A stretch of DNA of 46,474 nt from HXMU1420-2 sp040830545 (GCA_040830545.1 JBFOMB010000146.1:1-46474); one strand, 5' to 3'. Counted from the first letter of the stretch, positions 32,589-41,647 are shown. The notes: generated from the sequence alone by a model not told the origin. Program-made: numbers and translations.

Positions 32589-32908
32589 AGTTTTTCCCTC
32601 GGTTTCAAATCATAAGCCCAAACCGGGGAATCCGGTGTGGGTATGGACATGGGTTTCACCCGTCACACCCTATTTTGGCAAGAGGCCGAACAAACGGCGT
32701 GCCAAAGTCGTGGCCAATGGTGCAGCTATGCCACAGTCTCGCCTTGCCCCTGTACGCAGGCGCGCGCGTTTGTCCGGTGCACGGCCCGAATTCGCCATAT
32801 TTTGACCACAATCTTGCGAGTCGTGCCATATTGGCGTCATCTTATTGGACTTGCCCGACCTGCGCAGCTTGGGTAGGACACAGAAGGAAAACCGAGCAGG
32901 GTTGATAG
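32589..32908. other. 320-bp divergent spacer, porin/DUF3576
   Basis: No gene is seen. Near the porin start, inverted repeats ACCGG-GGAAT-CCGGT (about 32622-32636) and GGTGTG/CACACC (32634-32639 with 32664-32669), the latter enclosing a small GGGT/ACCC stem (about 32651-32661), would form hairpins in the porin leader RNA. Towards DUF3576, TTGACC (32802-32807) and CATATT (32827-32832) could be a promoter, but the 19-bp gap is long. The remainder is featureless to me. Confidence 0.4.
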
Positions 32909-33424
32909 ATGATATTCCGGACTGTGTTCAAAATCGCCTGTCTGTTGGCGCTGATTGCGGGTCTTGCCGCCTGCGGGAACAGGTCGGGCCGAGCCCAGAC
33001 CGAAGCCACCAACGTGTTTGCGGACGTCCCGCCAGGTCAGATTGATTCAGGCGATGCGGCAGCAGGCTTCAACTACGAACGCTCTTCTATCTGGGATGTT
33101 CTGGGACCGGGCAACACGGAAACCAGTGTTCAGGTCAACCGCTATCTTTGGAATGCGTCCCTGGAAGTTCTCAGCTTCCTTCCCGTTCAGTCGGTCGATC
33201 CGTTTACCGGTGTCATTCTTACAGGCTACGGAACGCCTCCGGGCGGCGGTCGTTCGTATCGCGCGACGGTGCACATCACTGACCCCGCGCTGGAAGCACG
33301 CAGCCTCAAGGTGTCATTGCAAACCCGTGGTGGTGCCGCGGTGAACGCGTCGACGGCCCGTGCGGTCGAAGATGCCATTCTCAGCCGTGCCCGTCAGCTA
33401 CGTGTTCGGGACAAGAATCTGTAG
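32909..33424 (+). CDS. DUF3576 lipoprotein
   Basis: A 171-residue alphaproteobacterial DUF3576 protein of unknown function. It has a lipoprotein signal with lipobox LAAC (Cys22), so it is predicted to be anchored in the outer or inner membrane facing the periplasm. Family segments are SSIWDVLGPGNTETSVQVNRYLWNASLEVLSFLP and FTGVILTGYGTPPGG. It sits just upstream of leuS-lptE-holA, a common alphaproteobacterial order that suggests a cell-envelope role together with lptE; this is inference. A terminator separates it from leuS. Confidence 0.9.
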   Translation: MIFRTVFKIACLLALIAGLAACGNRSGRAQTEATNVFADVPPGQIDSGDAAAGFNYERSSIWDVLGPGNTETSVQVNRYLWNASLEVLSFLPVQSVDPFTGVILTGYGTPPGGGRSYRATVHITDPALEARSLKVSLQTRGGAAVNASTARAVEDAILSRARQLRVRDKNL

Positions 33425-33451
33425 AACCCCGGACAAAACCGAATTATGACC

Positions 33452-33477
33452 ACGCCGGGCCACCACCCGGCGTTTTT
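33452..33477 (+). terminator. Intrinsic terminator after DUF3576 gene
   Basis: Stem CGCCGGG/CCCGGCG (extendable by an A-T pair) with loop CCACCA is followed by TTTTT. It lies 28 bp after the DUF3576 stop and only 20 bp before leuS, so the leuS promoter is either upstream with partial readthrough or overlaps this region. Confidence 0.85.
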
Positions 33478-33496
33478 CATGTAAAGGACCCGCCCC

Positions 33497-36061
33497 ATGT
33501 CGCGATATGCCGCCAACGAGATCGAAGCCAGATGGCAGGCCGCCTGGAAAGACGCCGAGATTTTCAAAGCCCGCCGTTCTGACGACAAACCCAAATACTA
33601 TGTGTTGGAGATGTTCCCCTACCCCTCGGGCCGAATCCATATGGGGCATGTGCGCAACTACACGATGGGGGACGTGATAGCGCGGCACAAACTTGCCACG
33701 GGTCACAATGTGTTGCATCCGATGGGTTGGGACGCGTTCGGGATGCCTGCAGAAAACGCGGCAATGGCCAGCGGTGGCCATCCCAAGGACTGGACCTACG
33801 GCAACATCGCCACGATGAAGGAACAGATGCAGCCGCTGGGCCTGTCGATTGACTGGTCCCGCGAATTCGCAACCTGCGACCCTGAATATTACGGCCAGCA
33901 GCAGGCACTGTTCCTCGATATGCTCGAAGCCGGACTCGTTTACCGCAAGAACGCCGTGGTGAACTGGGATCCCGTCGACATGACCGTTCTGGCCAACGAG
34001 CAGGTGATCGAAGGCAAGGGCTGGCGGTCTGGCGCAGAGGTGGAGCGCCGCGAACTGACACAATGGTTCTTCAACATCTCGTCCATGGCAGGCGAATTGC
34101 TGGATGCAATTGACGGGCTCGACAACTGGCCTGCGAAGGTCAAGCTGATGCAGGCGAACTGGATCGGCAAGTCGCGCGGGATCGAGATACCGTTTGAACG
34201 CACGGACGGTGGCGAGGCGATTCTTTGCTTTTCGACCCGACCCGACACTCTGCGTGGGGCAAGTTTCCTTGCGATTTCGCCGGAACATCCTCTGAGCCGC
34301 GAATTGGCCGAAACGCGCGAGGACCTGGCGGCGTTCATCGCAGAAACCCGCAAGATGGACACAACCGAAGCGGCGATGGAAAAGGCCGAGAAGAAGGGTA
34401 TCGACACCGGGATCACCGTGCGCCACCCGGTCTGGCCCGATCAGGAATTGCCGGTCTGGGTCGGAAACTTTGTCTTGATGGAATACGGAACCGGGGCGGT
34501 TTACGCCTGTCCGGCCCATGATCAGCGCGACCTCGATTTTGCCCGCAAATACGGTCTGCCCTCGCCGTCAGCGTTCCATATGCCCGACGATGACAGCGAG
34601 ATCGGGAGCGAGGCGCTGGTGCCGCCGAAAACCGAAACCGTCGTTTACATCGACCACTTTGCGGGCATCGGTGAATGTTCCAGCCAGGAAGGGATCGACC
34701 GCACGATCGACTGGTTCGAAGAACGCGGACTGGGCAAAGGACAGGAAAAATTCCGCCTGCGCGATTGGGGTCTGTCCCGCCAGCGTTATTGGGGCTGCCC
34801 GATCCCGGTCGTGCATTGCGACGATTGTGGCGTGGTGCCAGAGAAGAAGGAAAACCTGCCAATCGAGCTGCCCTATGACGATGGCAACAAGCCGATTGAC
34901 TTCTCCATCCCCGGCAACCCGCTGGACCGCCACCCGACATGGCGCGATGTCCCCTGCCCCGCCTGTGGCAAACCGGCCAGGCGGGAAACGGACACCATGG
35001 ATACGTTTGTCGATTCGTCCTGGTATTACGCACGTTTTACCGCCCCGCGTGCGGAAACGCCGACCGAGGCGGCAGAAGCGCAATACTGGATGAACGTGGA
35101 CCAGTATATCGGCGGGATCGAACATGCGATTCTGCACCTGCTCTATTCCCGCTTCTTCGCCCGCGCGATGAACATCACCGGCCACCTGCCCGAATCCGCG
35201 CGCGAGCCGTTTGACGCGCTGTTCACGCAAGGCATGGTGACTCACGCGATCTACCAGACCACCGGTGACAATGGGCGGCCCGTGTATCACTTCCCCGAGG
35301 ATGTGGACCTGCGCGACGGCAGCGGCTTCCTCAAGGACGGGACCGAGGTAGAGATCATTCCATCGGCCAAGATGTCCAAATCGAAAAACAACGTGGTCGA
35401 CCCGCTGAACATCATTTCGGCCTATGGCGCAGACACGGCGCGCTGGTTCGTGCTGTCCGATTCGCCGCCCGAACGCGACGTGGAGTGGACGGCATCGGGG
35501 GCCGAAGCCGCGCACAAACACCTGTCTCGCGTGTTCCGTATCGCTTCCGAGGCCGCCGAGGCGGACGCGTCCGGCCCCTCGGATGCTGACACGGAATTGC
35601 TGCGCGAGATGCACAAGACGATTCACGAAGTGTCCGGCGGCGTCGAATCCTTCGGTTTCAACGCGGCAATTGCCAAGCTCTACGCGTTTACCAACACTCT
35701 CTCGAAATCCAAGGCCGGGCGGGACGCGAAACAACAAGCGGTGCGGACGCTTGCACAGCTGATGGCCCCCATGACCCCGCATCTGAGCGAGGAAATCTGG
35801 TGCATGCTGGGCGGCGAAGGTCTGGTTGCGCTGGCCCCATGGCCCAAGGCGGACGAAGCGATGCTGATCGACGACACAATCACCCTGCCCGTTCAGGTCA
35901 ACGGCAAACGCCGCGCGGAAATCAGCGTGCCCAAGGATCTGGCCAAGGATGAGGTTGAAAAAATCGCCCTCGCCGAAGAGGCTGTGCAACGTGCCCTGAA
36001 CGGGAGCGCGCCGAAGAAGGTGATTGTTGTGCCGGGACGCATTGTGAATGTGGTTGTCTGA
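33497..36061 (+). CDS. leuS: Leucine--tRNA ligase
   Basis: An 854-residue class I synthetase charging tRNA-Leu. The HIGH-type motif is PYPSGRIHMGHVRNY (41-55). The CP1 editing domain lies at about 220-420 with FSTRPDTLRGASFLAISPEHPL and YGTGAVYACPAHDQRD. The CxxC-type zinc site is CDDCG and CPACG, and KMSKSK is at about residue 625. The anticodon-binding and C-terminal domains are complete (APKKVIVVPGRIVNVVV). Its stop overlaps lptE by 14 bp, so leuS-lptE-holA form one operon. Confidence 0.98.
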   Translation: MSRYAANEIEARWQAAWKDAEIFKARRSDDKPKYYVLEMFPYPSGRIHMGHVRNYTMGDVIARHKLATGHNVLHPMGWDAFGMPAENAAMASGGHPKDWTYGNIATMKEQMQPLGLSIDWSREFATCDPEYYGQQQALFLDMLEAGLVYRKNAVVNWDPVDMTVLANEQVIEGKGWRSGAEVERRELTQWFFNISSMAGELLDAIDGLDNWPAKVKLMQANWIGKSRGIEIPFERTDGGEAILCFSTRPDTLRGASFLAISPEHPLSRELAETREDLAAFIAETRKMDTTEAAMEKAEKKGIDTGITVRHPVWPDQELPVWVGNFVLMEYGTGAVYACPAHDQRDLDFARKYGLPSPSAFHMPDDDSEIGSEALVPPKTETVVYIDHFAGIGECSSQEGIDRTIDWFEERGLGKGQEKFRLRDWGLSRQRYWGCPIPVVHCDDCGVVPEKKENLPIELPYDDGNKPIDFSIPGNPLDRHPTWRDVPCPACGKPARRETDTMDTFVDSSWYYARFTAPRAETPTEAAEAQYWMNVDQYIGGIEHAILHLLYSRFFARAMNITGHLPESAREPFDALFTQGMVTHAIYQTTGDNGRPVYHFPEDVDLRDGSGFLKDGTEVEIIPSAKMSKSKNNVVDPLNIISAYGADTARWFVLSDSPPERDVEWTASGAEAAHKHLSRVFRIASEAAEADASGPSDADTELLREMHKTIHEVSGGVESFGFNAAIAKLYAFTNTLSKSKAGRDAKQQAVRTLAQLMAPMTPHLSEEIWCMLGGEGLVALAPWPKADEAMLIDDTITLPVQVNGKRRAEISVPKDLAKDEVEKIALAEEAVQRALNGSAPKKVIVVPGRIVNVVV

Positions 36062-36539
36062 TCGCAGGCATGTGTTGGCCTTGGCCGCGGCTGGTCTGGT
36101 TGCGGCCTGTGGCTTTACGCCTGGTTATGGCCCCGGCGGTTCAGCAGATCGGCTGTATGGCAGGGTTTCTATTGCTGAACCTCAGGATCAGGAAACGTAC
36201 ATTCTGGTACGTGAACTGGAACATCGGCTGGGCCGAGGCAGCATTCCTGAATATGACATGATCTTCAGTCTGCGTACCAATACCGAAGGGCAGGCGATTA
36301 CCGCCGAAGGCAACATCACACGGTTCAGTATCGTGGGAATCGCCGACTTTCAGCTGAAACCGCGCGGTGAAGACACCGTGTTGGCCGAAGGATCAGCGCG
36401 CAATTTCGTTGGCTATTCCGCCACCGGGACCACCGTGGAAACGCTGGCGGCAGAGCGCGACGCGTTCGAGCGGCTGATGATCATTCTCGCCGATCAGATC
36501 GTGGCACAGCTCTACGCCACCGCGGAGCTGCCAGAGTGA
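36048..36539 (+). CDS. lptE: LPS-assembly lipoprotein LptE-like
   Basis: A 163-residue lipoprotein matching alphaproteobacterial LptE, the plug and partner of LptD that inserts lipopolysaccharide in the outer membrane. The signal peptide ends at the lipobox VAAC (Cys21), followed by GFTPGYGPGGSADRLYGRV. The remainder is a beta-rich domain with ITRFSIVGIADFQL and a C-terminal helix ERLMIILADQIVAQLYA. The ATG lies inside the leuS 3' end (14-bp overlap). The stop overlaps the holA GTG (4 bp). Sequence conservation in this family is low, so position is part of the evidence. Confidence 0.85.
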   Translation: MWLSDRRHVLALAAAGLVAACGFTPGYGPGGSADRLYGRVSIAEPQDQETYILVRELEHRLGRGSIPEYDMIFSLRTNTEGQAITAEGNITRFSIVGIADFQLKPRGEDTVLAEGSARNFVGYSATGTTVETLAAERDAFERLMIILADQIVAQLYATAELPE

Positions 36540-37564
36540 AACTGTCACCGCGCGATGCCCCAGGCTATTTTGCCAAACCCGACCCGGATCGCGCTGGCCT
36601 GTTGATTTTTGGTCAGGACGCCATGCGTGTGGCACTGCGTCGCCAACAGGTGCTGGCCGCCTTGCTGGGCGACGGGGCGGAGGAAGAGATGCGTTTGACC
36701 CGCATGGCGGGCGGTGAGGTTCGGTCGGACCCAACCATGGCACTGGACGCGATGAAAGCTGTTGGCTTTTTTCCCGGCCCCCGCGCTGTGTTTGTGGAGG
36801 AGGCGACGGATGCCGCCGCGCCGGGCATCTTGAGCGCGCTGTCGGAATGGGCACCGGGCGATGCCAGCCTGGTGGTGACGGCGGGCGCACTCAAGGCGTC
36901 GTCGAAGCTCCGCAAGGGGTTTGAGGCGCACAAAAACGCCTACGCAGCCGCGATCTATGATGATCCACCCTCGCGGGCCGAAATCGAAGCGAAGCTGCGT
37001 GAGGCGGGTCTAAGCCATGTGTCGCGCGATGCGGAAAGCCTGCTGACCGCTTATGCCAGCCAGCTCAGCCCCGGCGATTTCGCGCAACTGATTGACAAGA
37101 CGGGCCTGTACAAGCGGGGCGACGATACCCCTCTGTCGACGGATGACATCGAGGCCTGCGCGCCGCAAAGCGTAGAGGCGGAACTGGATGACATATTGAA
37201 CATCGTGGCCGAGGCCCGCAGCGGTGAAATCGGACCAACGCTGCGCCGGTTGCAGGCTCAGGGCACCAATGCGGTCAGCCTGTGCATCGGCGCGACCCGA
37301 CATTTCCGTACACTTTACGCTGCAGCCTCCGACCCCGGTGGCGCGGCGGCAGGTGTGGGCAAACTTCGCCCGCCGGTCTTTGGCCCGCGCCGTGACCGGA
37401 TCGCGCGGCAGGCCGGGTCATGGGGCCCAGTCAAACTGGAGGCGGCTTTGACACTGCTGACCGACACGGACCTGATGCTGCGCTCTGCCGGGCAGTCCGC
37501 CCCCGCAATGGCGGTCATGGAACGCGCGCTGATCCGTCTGGCCATGATGGGGCAGAAGCGCTGA
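36536..37564 (+). CDS. holA: DNA polymerase III subunit delta
   Basis: A 342-residue delta subunit of the clamp loader, which opens the beta clamp. Features are GLLIFGQDAMRVALRRQQVLAALLG at the N-terminus, RAVFVEEATDA, a weak AAA+-like core and C-terminal helices SLCIGATRHFRTLYAA (family LIRxLxRHFRxL-like) and LMLRSAGQSAPAMAVMERALIRLA. The start is GTG at 36536, overlapping the lptE stop. It is the third gene of the leuS-lptE-holA operon. Confidence 0.92.
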   Translation: MKLSPRDAPGYFAKPDPDRAGLLIFGQDAMRVALRRQQVLAALLGDGAEEEMRLTRMAGGEVRSDPTMALDAMKAVGFFPGPRAVFVEEATDAAAPGILSALSEWAPGDASLVVTAGALKASSKLRKGFEAHKNAYAAAIYDDPPSRAEIEAKLREAGLSHVSRDAESLLTAYASQLSPGDFAQLIDKTGLYKRGDDTPLSTDDIEACAPQSVEAELDDILNIVAEARSGEIGPTLRRLQAQGTNAVSLCIGATRHFRTLYAAASDPGGAAAGVGKLRPPVFGPRRDRIARQAGSWGPVKLEAALTLLTDTDLMLRSAGQSAPAMAVMERALIRLAMMGQKR

Positions 37565-37629
37565 TTCCCGCTTGACCCCGGACGGCAACGTCCCACTGTT
37601 CGCAGCAAACGAACCAAAGGGGACCCATC

Positions 37630-38220
37630 ATGTACACTCTCTACGGAACCACCCGCAGCCGCGCCTTTCGCGTGATGTGGACGCTGGAGGAATTGGGGCA
37701 ACCTTACGAGATGGTCGAGGCCGCCCCAAGAAGCCCCGAAATTCTGGCTGTGAACCCGTCTGGCAAGGTGCCCGCGCTGGATGTGGACGGCACGATCCTG
37801 ACCGATTCCGTGGCGATCATGAGCTATCTTGCGGACAAACATGGCGGCCTGACCCTTCCCGCCGGAACGGTGGAACGCGCGCATCAGGATGCATTGCTGC
37901 ACCGGCTGAACGACGAATTCGATTCGGTTCTGTGGATGGCGACCCGGCACATGCGAATCCTGCCGGAAGATCGCCGCGTGCCAGAGGTTGTTGAGACCTT
38001 CAAATGGGAATTCGCCAACGGCGCGGCGCGGCTCAGCCAGGATTTTGTCGGTCCCTTCCTGCAAGGCGAAGAGATAACAATCGCCGACATCCTCGCCGTC
38101 CATTGCATGGGCTGGGCGCATGGGATCGAGTTTGGTGGCATGGACGACACCCTACGCGACTACAGTAAAATGATGCGCGCGCGGCCAGCGTTTCGGGCGG
38201 CAGGGGCGAAGTTGGGTTAA
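37630..38220 (+). CDS. Glutathione S-transferase family protein
   Basis: A 196-residue soluble GST. The N-terminal thioredoxin-like domain (1 to about 75) starts MYTLYGTTRSRAFRVMWTLEELG and has NPSGKVPALDVDG with the cis-proline, and TDSVAIMSYLADKHG. The helical C-terminal domain has the DILAVHCMGWAHGIEF region with the conserved N-capping TIAD. Substrate unknown. AAGGGGA lies upstream of the ATG. Its TAA overlaps the stop of the convergent flavoprotein gene within the four bases TTAA. Confidence 0.88.
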   Translation: MYTLYGTTRSRAFRVMWTLEELGQPYEMVEAAPRSPEILAVNPSGKVPALDVDGTILTDSVAIMSYLADKHGGLTLPAGTVERAHQDALLHRLNDEFDSVLWMATRHMRILPEDRRVPEVVETFKWEFANGAARLSQDFVGPFLQGEEITIADILAVHCMGWAHGIEFGGMDDTLRDYSKMMRARPAFRAAGAKLG

Positions 38221-39431
38221 CCTAGGTAGCCAGCCGCAGCACGACCTGCCCAGCGCCCGGTGGAAAGGCAAGCGGTCAGCAGGTATCCGCCCGTCGGCGC
38301 GTCCCAGTCCAGCATTTCGCCCGCGCAAAACACGCCCGGTTTTGCCCGCAGCATCAGGTCATCTGTCAACGAATTGCGGCATACACCCCCGACGACCGAG
38401 ATTGCCTCGTCCAGCGGGGCCAGACCGTCATGTGTGACCGGCAGTTTTTTGACTAGTGCAGCGAGCGCCTGCACGTCCTGCGGCAAAGGCCGGGCGCATT
38501 CCTGCAACAGCGCGCGTTTGACCGGCGACAACCCCAACGACTTGCGCAGATGATTGGAAAGGCTGGCTTTTCCACGTGGGCGCGACAGTCGCTCAGCCAC
38601 CTGTGCCGCCGTCAAATCCGGTGCCAAATCCATCAACAGCGCCGCGCCAGAACGCAAGGCAGGGCTCAACGTATAGATACCCCCACCCTCGATACCGCGC
38701 CGGGATAGAATTGCCTCTCCTCGGCTGGTTGCATCCCCAGCAGTAAAAGCCACACCCTTGATTGGTGTTCCAAAGTGCGAAGCCATGTGTTCGGACCAAG
38801 GCACACAGAGCGCCGCGTTCGAAGGTTGAAACGGTTGCAGCGAAATACCTTCCGCCGCTAAAATCCCTGCCCAAGCTCCGTCCGAGCCCAAACGTGCCCA
38901 ACTCGCCCCGCCCATGGCCAGAACGGTGACATCTGCGCTGACCTGCTGCTGACCTTCCGGCGTGTCAAAACGCATAGTATTCCCATCCCAGCCAATCCAC
39001 CGCCACCGGGTTCTAAACACCACTCCCAACGCGCCCAACCGTGCCAGCCACGCCCGCAACAAGGGAGAGGCTTTCATCGCCTCAGGAAACACCCGCCCGC
39101 TGCTGCCCGTGAAGACTGGCAGGCCCAAACCTTCGGCCCATCGGCACACCTCCGCCGGTCCAAAGGCATCCAACACCGGCGCCAACCATCCGGCCCCATC
39201 CCCATACGCAGTCAAAAACACAGAGGCCGGTTCGGATTTCGTCAGGTTCAGCCCCGACTTCCCCGCCATCAGCAATTTTCGTGCAACCGATGGTTTGGCC
39301 TCGAAAACCTGCACGGCACACCCCGCTGCCGCCAATTCCTCAGCAGCCATCAAACCGGTCGGGCCTGCGCCAACAACGGCGGCGGTTTTGGGTGGTCGGG
39401 AAATGCCCGTGCTCCTTGTCCTGTGTCCCAC
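38217..39431 (-). CDS. HI0933/TIGR03862-type FAD flavoprotein
   Basis: A flavoprotein of the HI0933-like NAD(P)/FAD oxidoreductase family (404 residues from GTG). The dinucleotide fold is TAAVVGAGPTGLMAAEELAAAGCAVQVFE, then GKSGLNLTKSE (the family GGGRCNxTN region), VFTGSSGRVFPEAMKASPLL, VLAMGGASWARLGSDG and a C-terminal GVFCAGEMLDWDAPTGGYLLTACLSTG that closes over FAD. Function unknown. The start is a problem. No ATG lies near the fold; GTG at 39431 has no ribosome site, whereas an ATT at 39404 has AAGGAG 7 bp upstream and gives the family N-terminus. I list the longer GTG form. Confidence 0.8.
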   Translation of the reverse strand: MGHRTRSTGISRPPKTAAVVGAGPTGLMAAEELAAAGCAVQVFEAKPSVARKLLMAGKSGLNLTKSEPASVFLTAYGDGAGWLAPVLDAFGPAEVCRWAEGLGLPVFTGSSGRVFPEAMKASPLLRAWLARLGALGVVFRTRWRWIGWDGNTMRFDTPEGQQQVSADVTVLAMGGASWARLGSDGAWAGILAAEGISLQPFQPSNAALCVPWSEHMASHFGTPIKGVAFTAGDATSRGEAILSRRGIEGGGIYTLSPALRSGAALLMDLAPDLTAAQVAERLSRPRGKASLSNHLRKSLGLSPVKRALLQECARPLPQDVQALAALVKKLPVTHDGLAPLDEAISVVGGVCRNSLTDDLMLRAKPGVFCAGEMLDWDAPTGGYLLTACLSTGRWAGRAAAGYLG

Positions 39432-39528
39432 CCATCTGCGGCCAAGGCGGCGGTTTGGCAAGGGCGGAATGGCTTTCGTCCCCCTCGGTGATCCTCTAGG
39501 CTGCCGGTCGGAGCGAAGGAGGATGGGC

Positions 39529-40275
39529 ATGAGACTAGACGGCAAAACGGCAATCGTGACAGGCGGTGCATCGGGCTTCGGGGCGGGAATCGTTCGGAAA
39601 TTCCTGGACGAAGGCGCACGGGTCATGATCGCGGACATCAACGGCGATGCAGCGCAAGCCATGGCCGAGTCCCTGGGCGATGCTGCCATCGCGCAGACCG
39701 TGGATGTGGGCAATGGCGCATCCGTGAGTGAAATGGCACAAGCGGCGCTGTCTGCCTTTGATCACCTCGACATCCTTGTGAATAACGCGGGCATTACGCA
39801 CCTGCCCAAACCCATGGAAACGGTCACCGAAGACGAGTTTGACCGCATCTTTGCCGTCCACATGAAATCCGTCTACCTGACCGCCCGCGAATTGGTCCCC
39901 CATATGAAAACACGTGGCACCGGCGCGATCCTGAATGTTGCCTCCACCGCAGGGCTCAGCCCGCGACCCAACCTCAACTGGTACAACGCCTCCAAAGGCT
40001 GGATGATCACGGCGACCAAGACAATGGCGGTCGAACTCGCCCCGTCTGGCGTACGGGCAAATGCGCTGTGTCCCGTGGCAGGCGACACGCCGTTGCTCAA
40101 ATCCTTCATGGGTGAGGACACGCCGGAAATGCGTGCGAAGTTCCTGTCGACGATCCCCATCGGACGCTTCTCCACCCCTGAGGATATGGGCAACGCCGCC
40201 TGCTACCTGTGCTCGGACGAGGCCAGTATGGTCACAGGCGTCGCAATGGAAGTTGACGGGGGACGGTGCATCTGA
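39529..40275 (+). CDS. Short-chain dehydrogenase/reductase
   Basis: A 248-residue classical SDR using NAD(P)H. It has the TGGASGFG cofactor motif (TGxxxGxG), ADINGD (acidic, suggesting NAD), LVNNAGITH, NVASTAG (catalytic Ser) and YNASKGW (Tyr/Lys). Substrate unknown; it resembles the 3-oxoacyl-ACP reductase-like/glucose-dehydrogenase-like group. The start at 39529 is set by AGGAGG 6 bp upstream; a nearer upstream ATG overlaps that site. Its stop overlaps the cupin start (TGATG), so the two are translationally coupled. Confidence 0.9.
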   Translation: MRLDGKTAIVTGGASGFGAGIVRKFLDEGARVMIADINGDAAQAMAESLGDAAIAQTVDVGNGASVSEMAQAALSAFDHLDILVNNAGITHLPKPMETVTEDEFDRIFAVHMKSVYLTARELVPHMKTRGTGAILNVASTAGLSPRPNLNWYNASKGWMITATKTMAVELAPSGVRANALCPVAGDTPLLKSFMGEDTPEMRAKFLSTIPIGRFSTPEDMGNAACYLCSDEASMVTGVAMEVDGGRCI

Positions 40276-40625
40276 TGCCCAAGGTGAACCTGGCCGAAAA
40301 GCTGGCGATGTTTGACAGCCACTGGGACCCGCATGTGGTCGCGGACTACAATGGCAACGACGTCATGGTTGTGAAGTTTCAGGGCGAGTTCCCGTTTCAC
40401 CGCCACGGCGATACTGACGATTTCTTCCTCGTGCTCGAAGGGGAAATGGTGATGGATCATGGGGAGAACAGCACACCGGTCCGCGCGGGAGAGCTGTTTG
40501 TTGTCCCCAAGGGCGAAGTACACCGCCCCCGCGCCGATCAGGAATGCAAGGTACTGCTGATCGAACCAAAGGGCGTACCAAACACCGGCGACCCTGAAAC
40601 CGCCGCACCCAAGCCGCGTATCTGA
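40275..40625 (+). CDS. Small cupin protein
   Basis: A 116-residue single-domain cupin. Motif 1 is FHRHGDTDDFFLVLEGEMVM (His-x-His with the following acid and G-E), motif 2 VRAGELFVVPKGEVHRPRA with the last His, so a divalent metal site is likely. Activity unknown: isomerase, dioxygenase or binding protein. Start ATG at 40275 overlaps the SDR stop (TGATG); a GTG at 40266 is less likely. It lies 11 bp before the P1 peptidase gene. Confidence 0.88.
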   Translation: MPKVNLAEKLAMFDSHWDPHVVADYNGNDVMVVKFQGEFPFHRHGDTDDFFLVLEGEMVMDHGENSTPVRAGELFVVPKGEVHRPRADQECKVLLIEPKGVPNTGDPETAAPKPRI

Positions 40626-40636
40626 AAGGAACCGTC

Positions 40637-41647
40637 ATGCAGCCCGGCCCCCGTAACCTGATCACTGATGTGCCGGGCCTGTTGGTCGGCAACGCGCACG
40701 ACGACGCGCTGAAATCCGGTACCACGGTTCTGACTGCTGATGTGCCCTTCACCGCCTCCGTCGCTGTGATGGGCGGCGCGCCGGGGTCGCGGGAAACCGA
40801 CCTGCTGGCCCCGGACAAATCGGTGCAGCAGGTGGATGCGCTGGTGCTGTCGGGCGGGTCGGCCTTTGGGTTGGATGCCTGTTCGGGGGTCATGGATGTG
40901 TTGCACGCGCAGGGGCGCGGGTATCGAGCCGGGTCCGCGATCATCCCCATCGTGCCGGGGGCGATCATTTTTGATCTGCTGAACGGCGGGGACAAGGTGT
41001 GGGCCGAAACACCCTATCGTGCGTTGGGCCGCGCGGCGATGGAGGCGCTTTCAGAGAATTTCGACCTCGGCAGTCACGGCGTCGGGACGGGCGCGTTGAG
41101 TGCGATGCTGAAGGGCGGATTGGGCTCGGCCTCCCTCGTCCTGCCGGATGGCACCACAGTTGGCGCACTTGTGGCAGCGAACCCAATGGGCAGTGTCACA
41201 ACGCCCGGCGACCGGCATTTCTGGGCTGCACCATACGAGATTGATGGCGAGTTCGGTGGCACCGGCCCTGATACCGCCACCGGGTTGGGCCGCAGTTTCG
41301 ACAGCCGCAAGCGCGACGCAATGCTGAACGCCCCTGCGGAGGGCACCAACACTACAATTGCTATTGTCGCGACGGACGCAGCTTTGACCAAATCGCAGTG
41401 TCAGCGCGTGGCAATGGCGGCACATGACGGGATCGGACGGGCCTGCGTGCCCGCCCACTCACCGGCGGATGGGGATTTGGTGTTCGCCCTGTCCCATGGC
41501 GACCGATCGATTGCGGGGGACGCGGGGCTTGCCATGATCGGCCACGCGGCGTCCATGTGCCTCAGCCGCGCGATCGCCCGCGCGGTGTATGAGGCTCGCC
41601 CGGCCCCGGGTGATCTGCTGCCGTGCTGGCGTGATCTTAACCCATGA
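40637..41647 (+). CDS. P1 (DmpA) family N-terminal nucleophile peptidase
   Basis: A 336-residue P1-family protein (DmpA/BapA-like aminopeptidases). They self-cleave to alpha and beta chains, and the new N-terminal Ser/Thr is the nucleophile. GPRNLITDVPGLLVGNAHD, VLSGGSAFGLDACSGVMD and GTGALSAMLKGGLG are family blocks. The likely cleavage point is before Thr in EGTNTTIAIVATDAAL. Substrates in the family are N-terminal D- or beta-amino-acid peptides or amides. There is no signal peptide. AAAGGAA lies upstream of the ATG. Third gene of the SDR-cupin-peptidase unit. Confidence 0.88.
   Translation: MQPGPRNLITDVPGLLVGNAHDDALKSGTTVLTADVPFTASVAVMGGAPGSRETDLLAPDKSVQQVDALVLSGGSAFGLDACSGVMDVLHAQGRGYRAGSAIIPIVPGAIIFDLLNGGDKVWAETPYRALGRAAMEALSENFDLGSHGVGTGALSAMLKGGLGSASLVLPDGTTVGALVAANPMGSVTTPGDRHFWAAPYEIDGEFGGTGPDTATGLGRSFDSRKRDAMLNAPAEGTNTTIAIVATDAALTKSQCQRVAMAAHDGIGRACVPAHSPADGDLVFALSHGDRSIAGDAGLAMIGHAASMCLSRAIARAVYEARPAPGDLLPCWRDLNP

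Noticed and set aside
31458..32615. 385-codon open frame on the plus strand opposite the porin
   Set aside because: Low-complexity Val/Gly/Cys product with no family resemblance; a shadow of the porin's codon bias.
34568..35989. 473-codon open frame opposite leuS
   Set aside because: Antisense shadow of a clear housekeeping gene.
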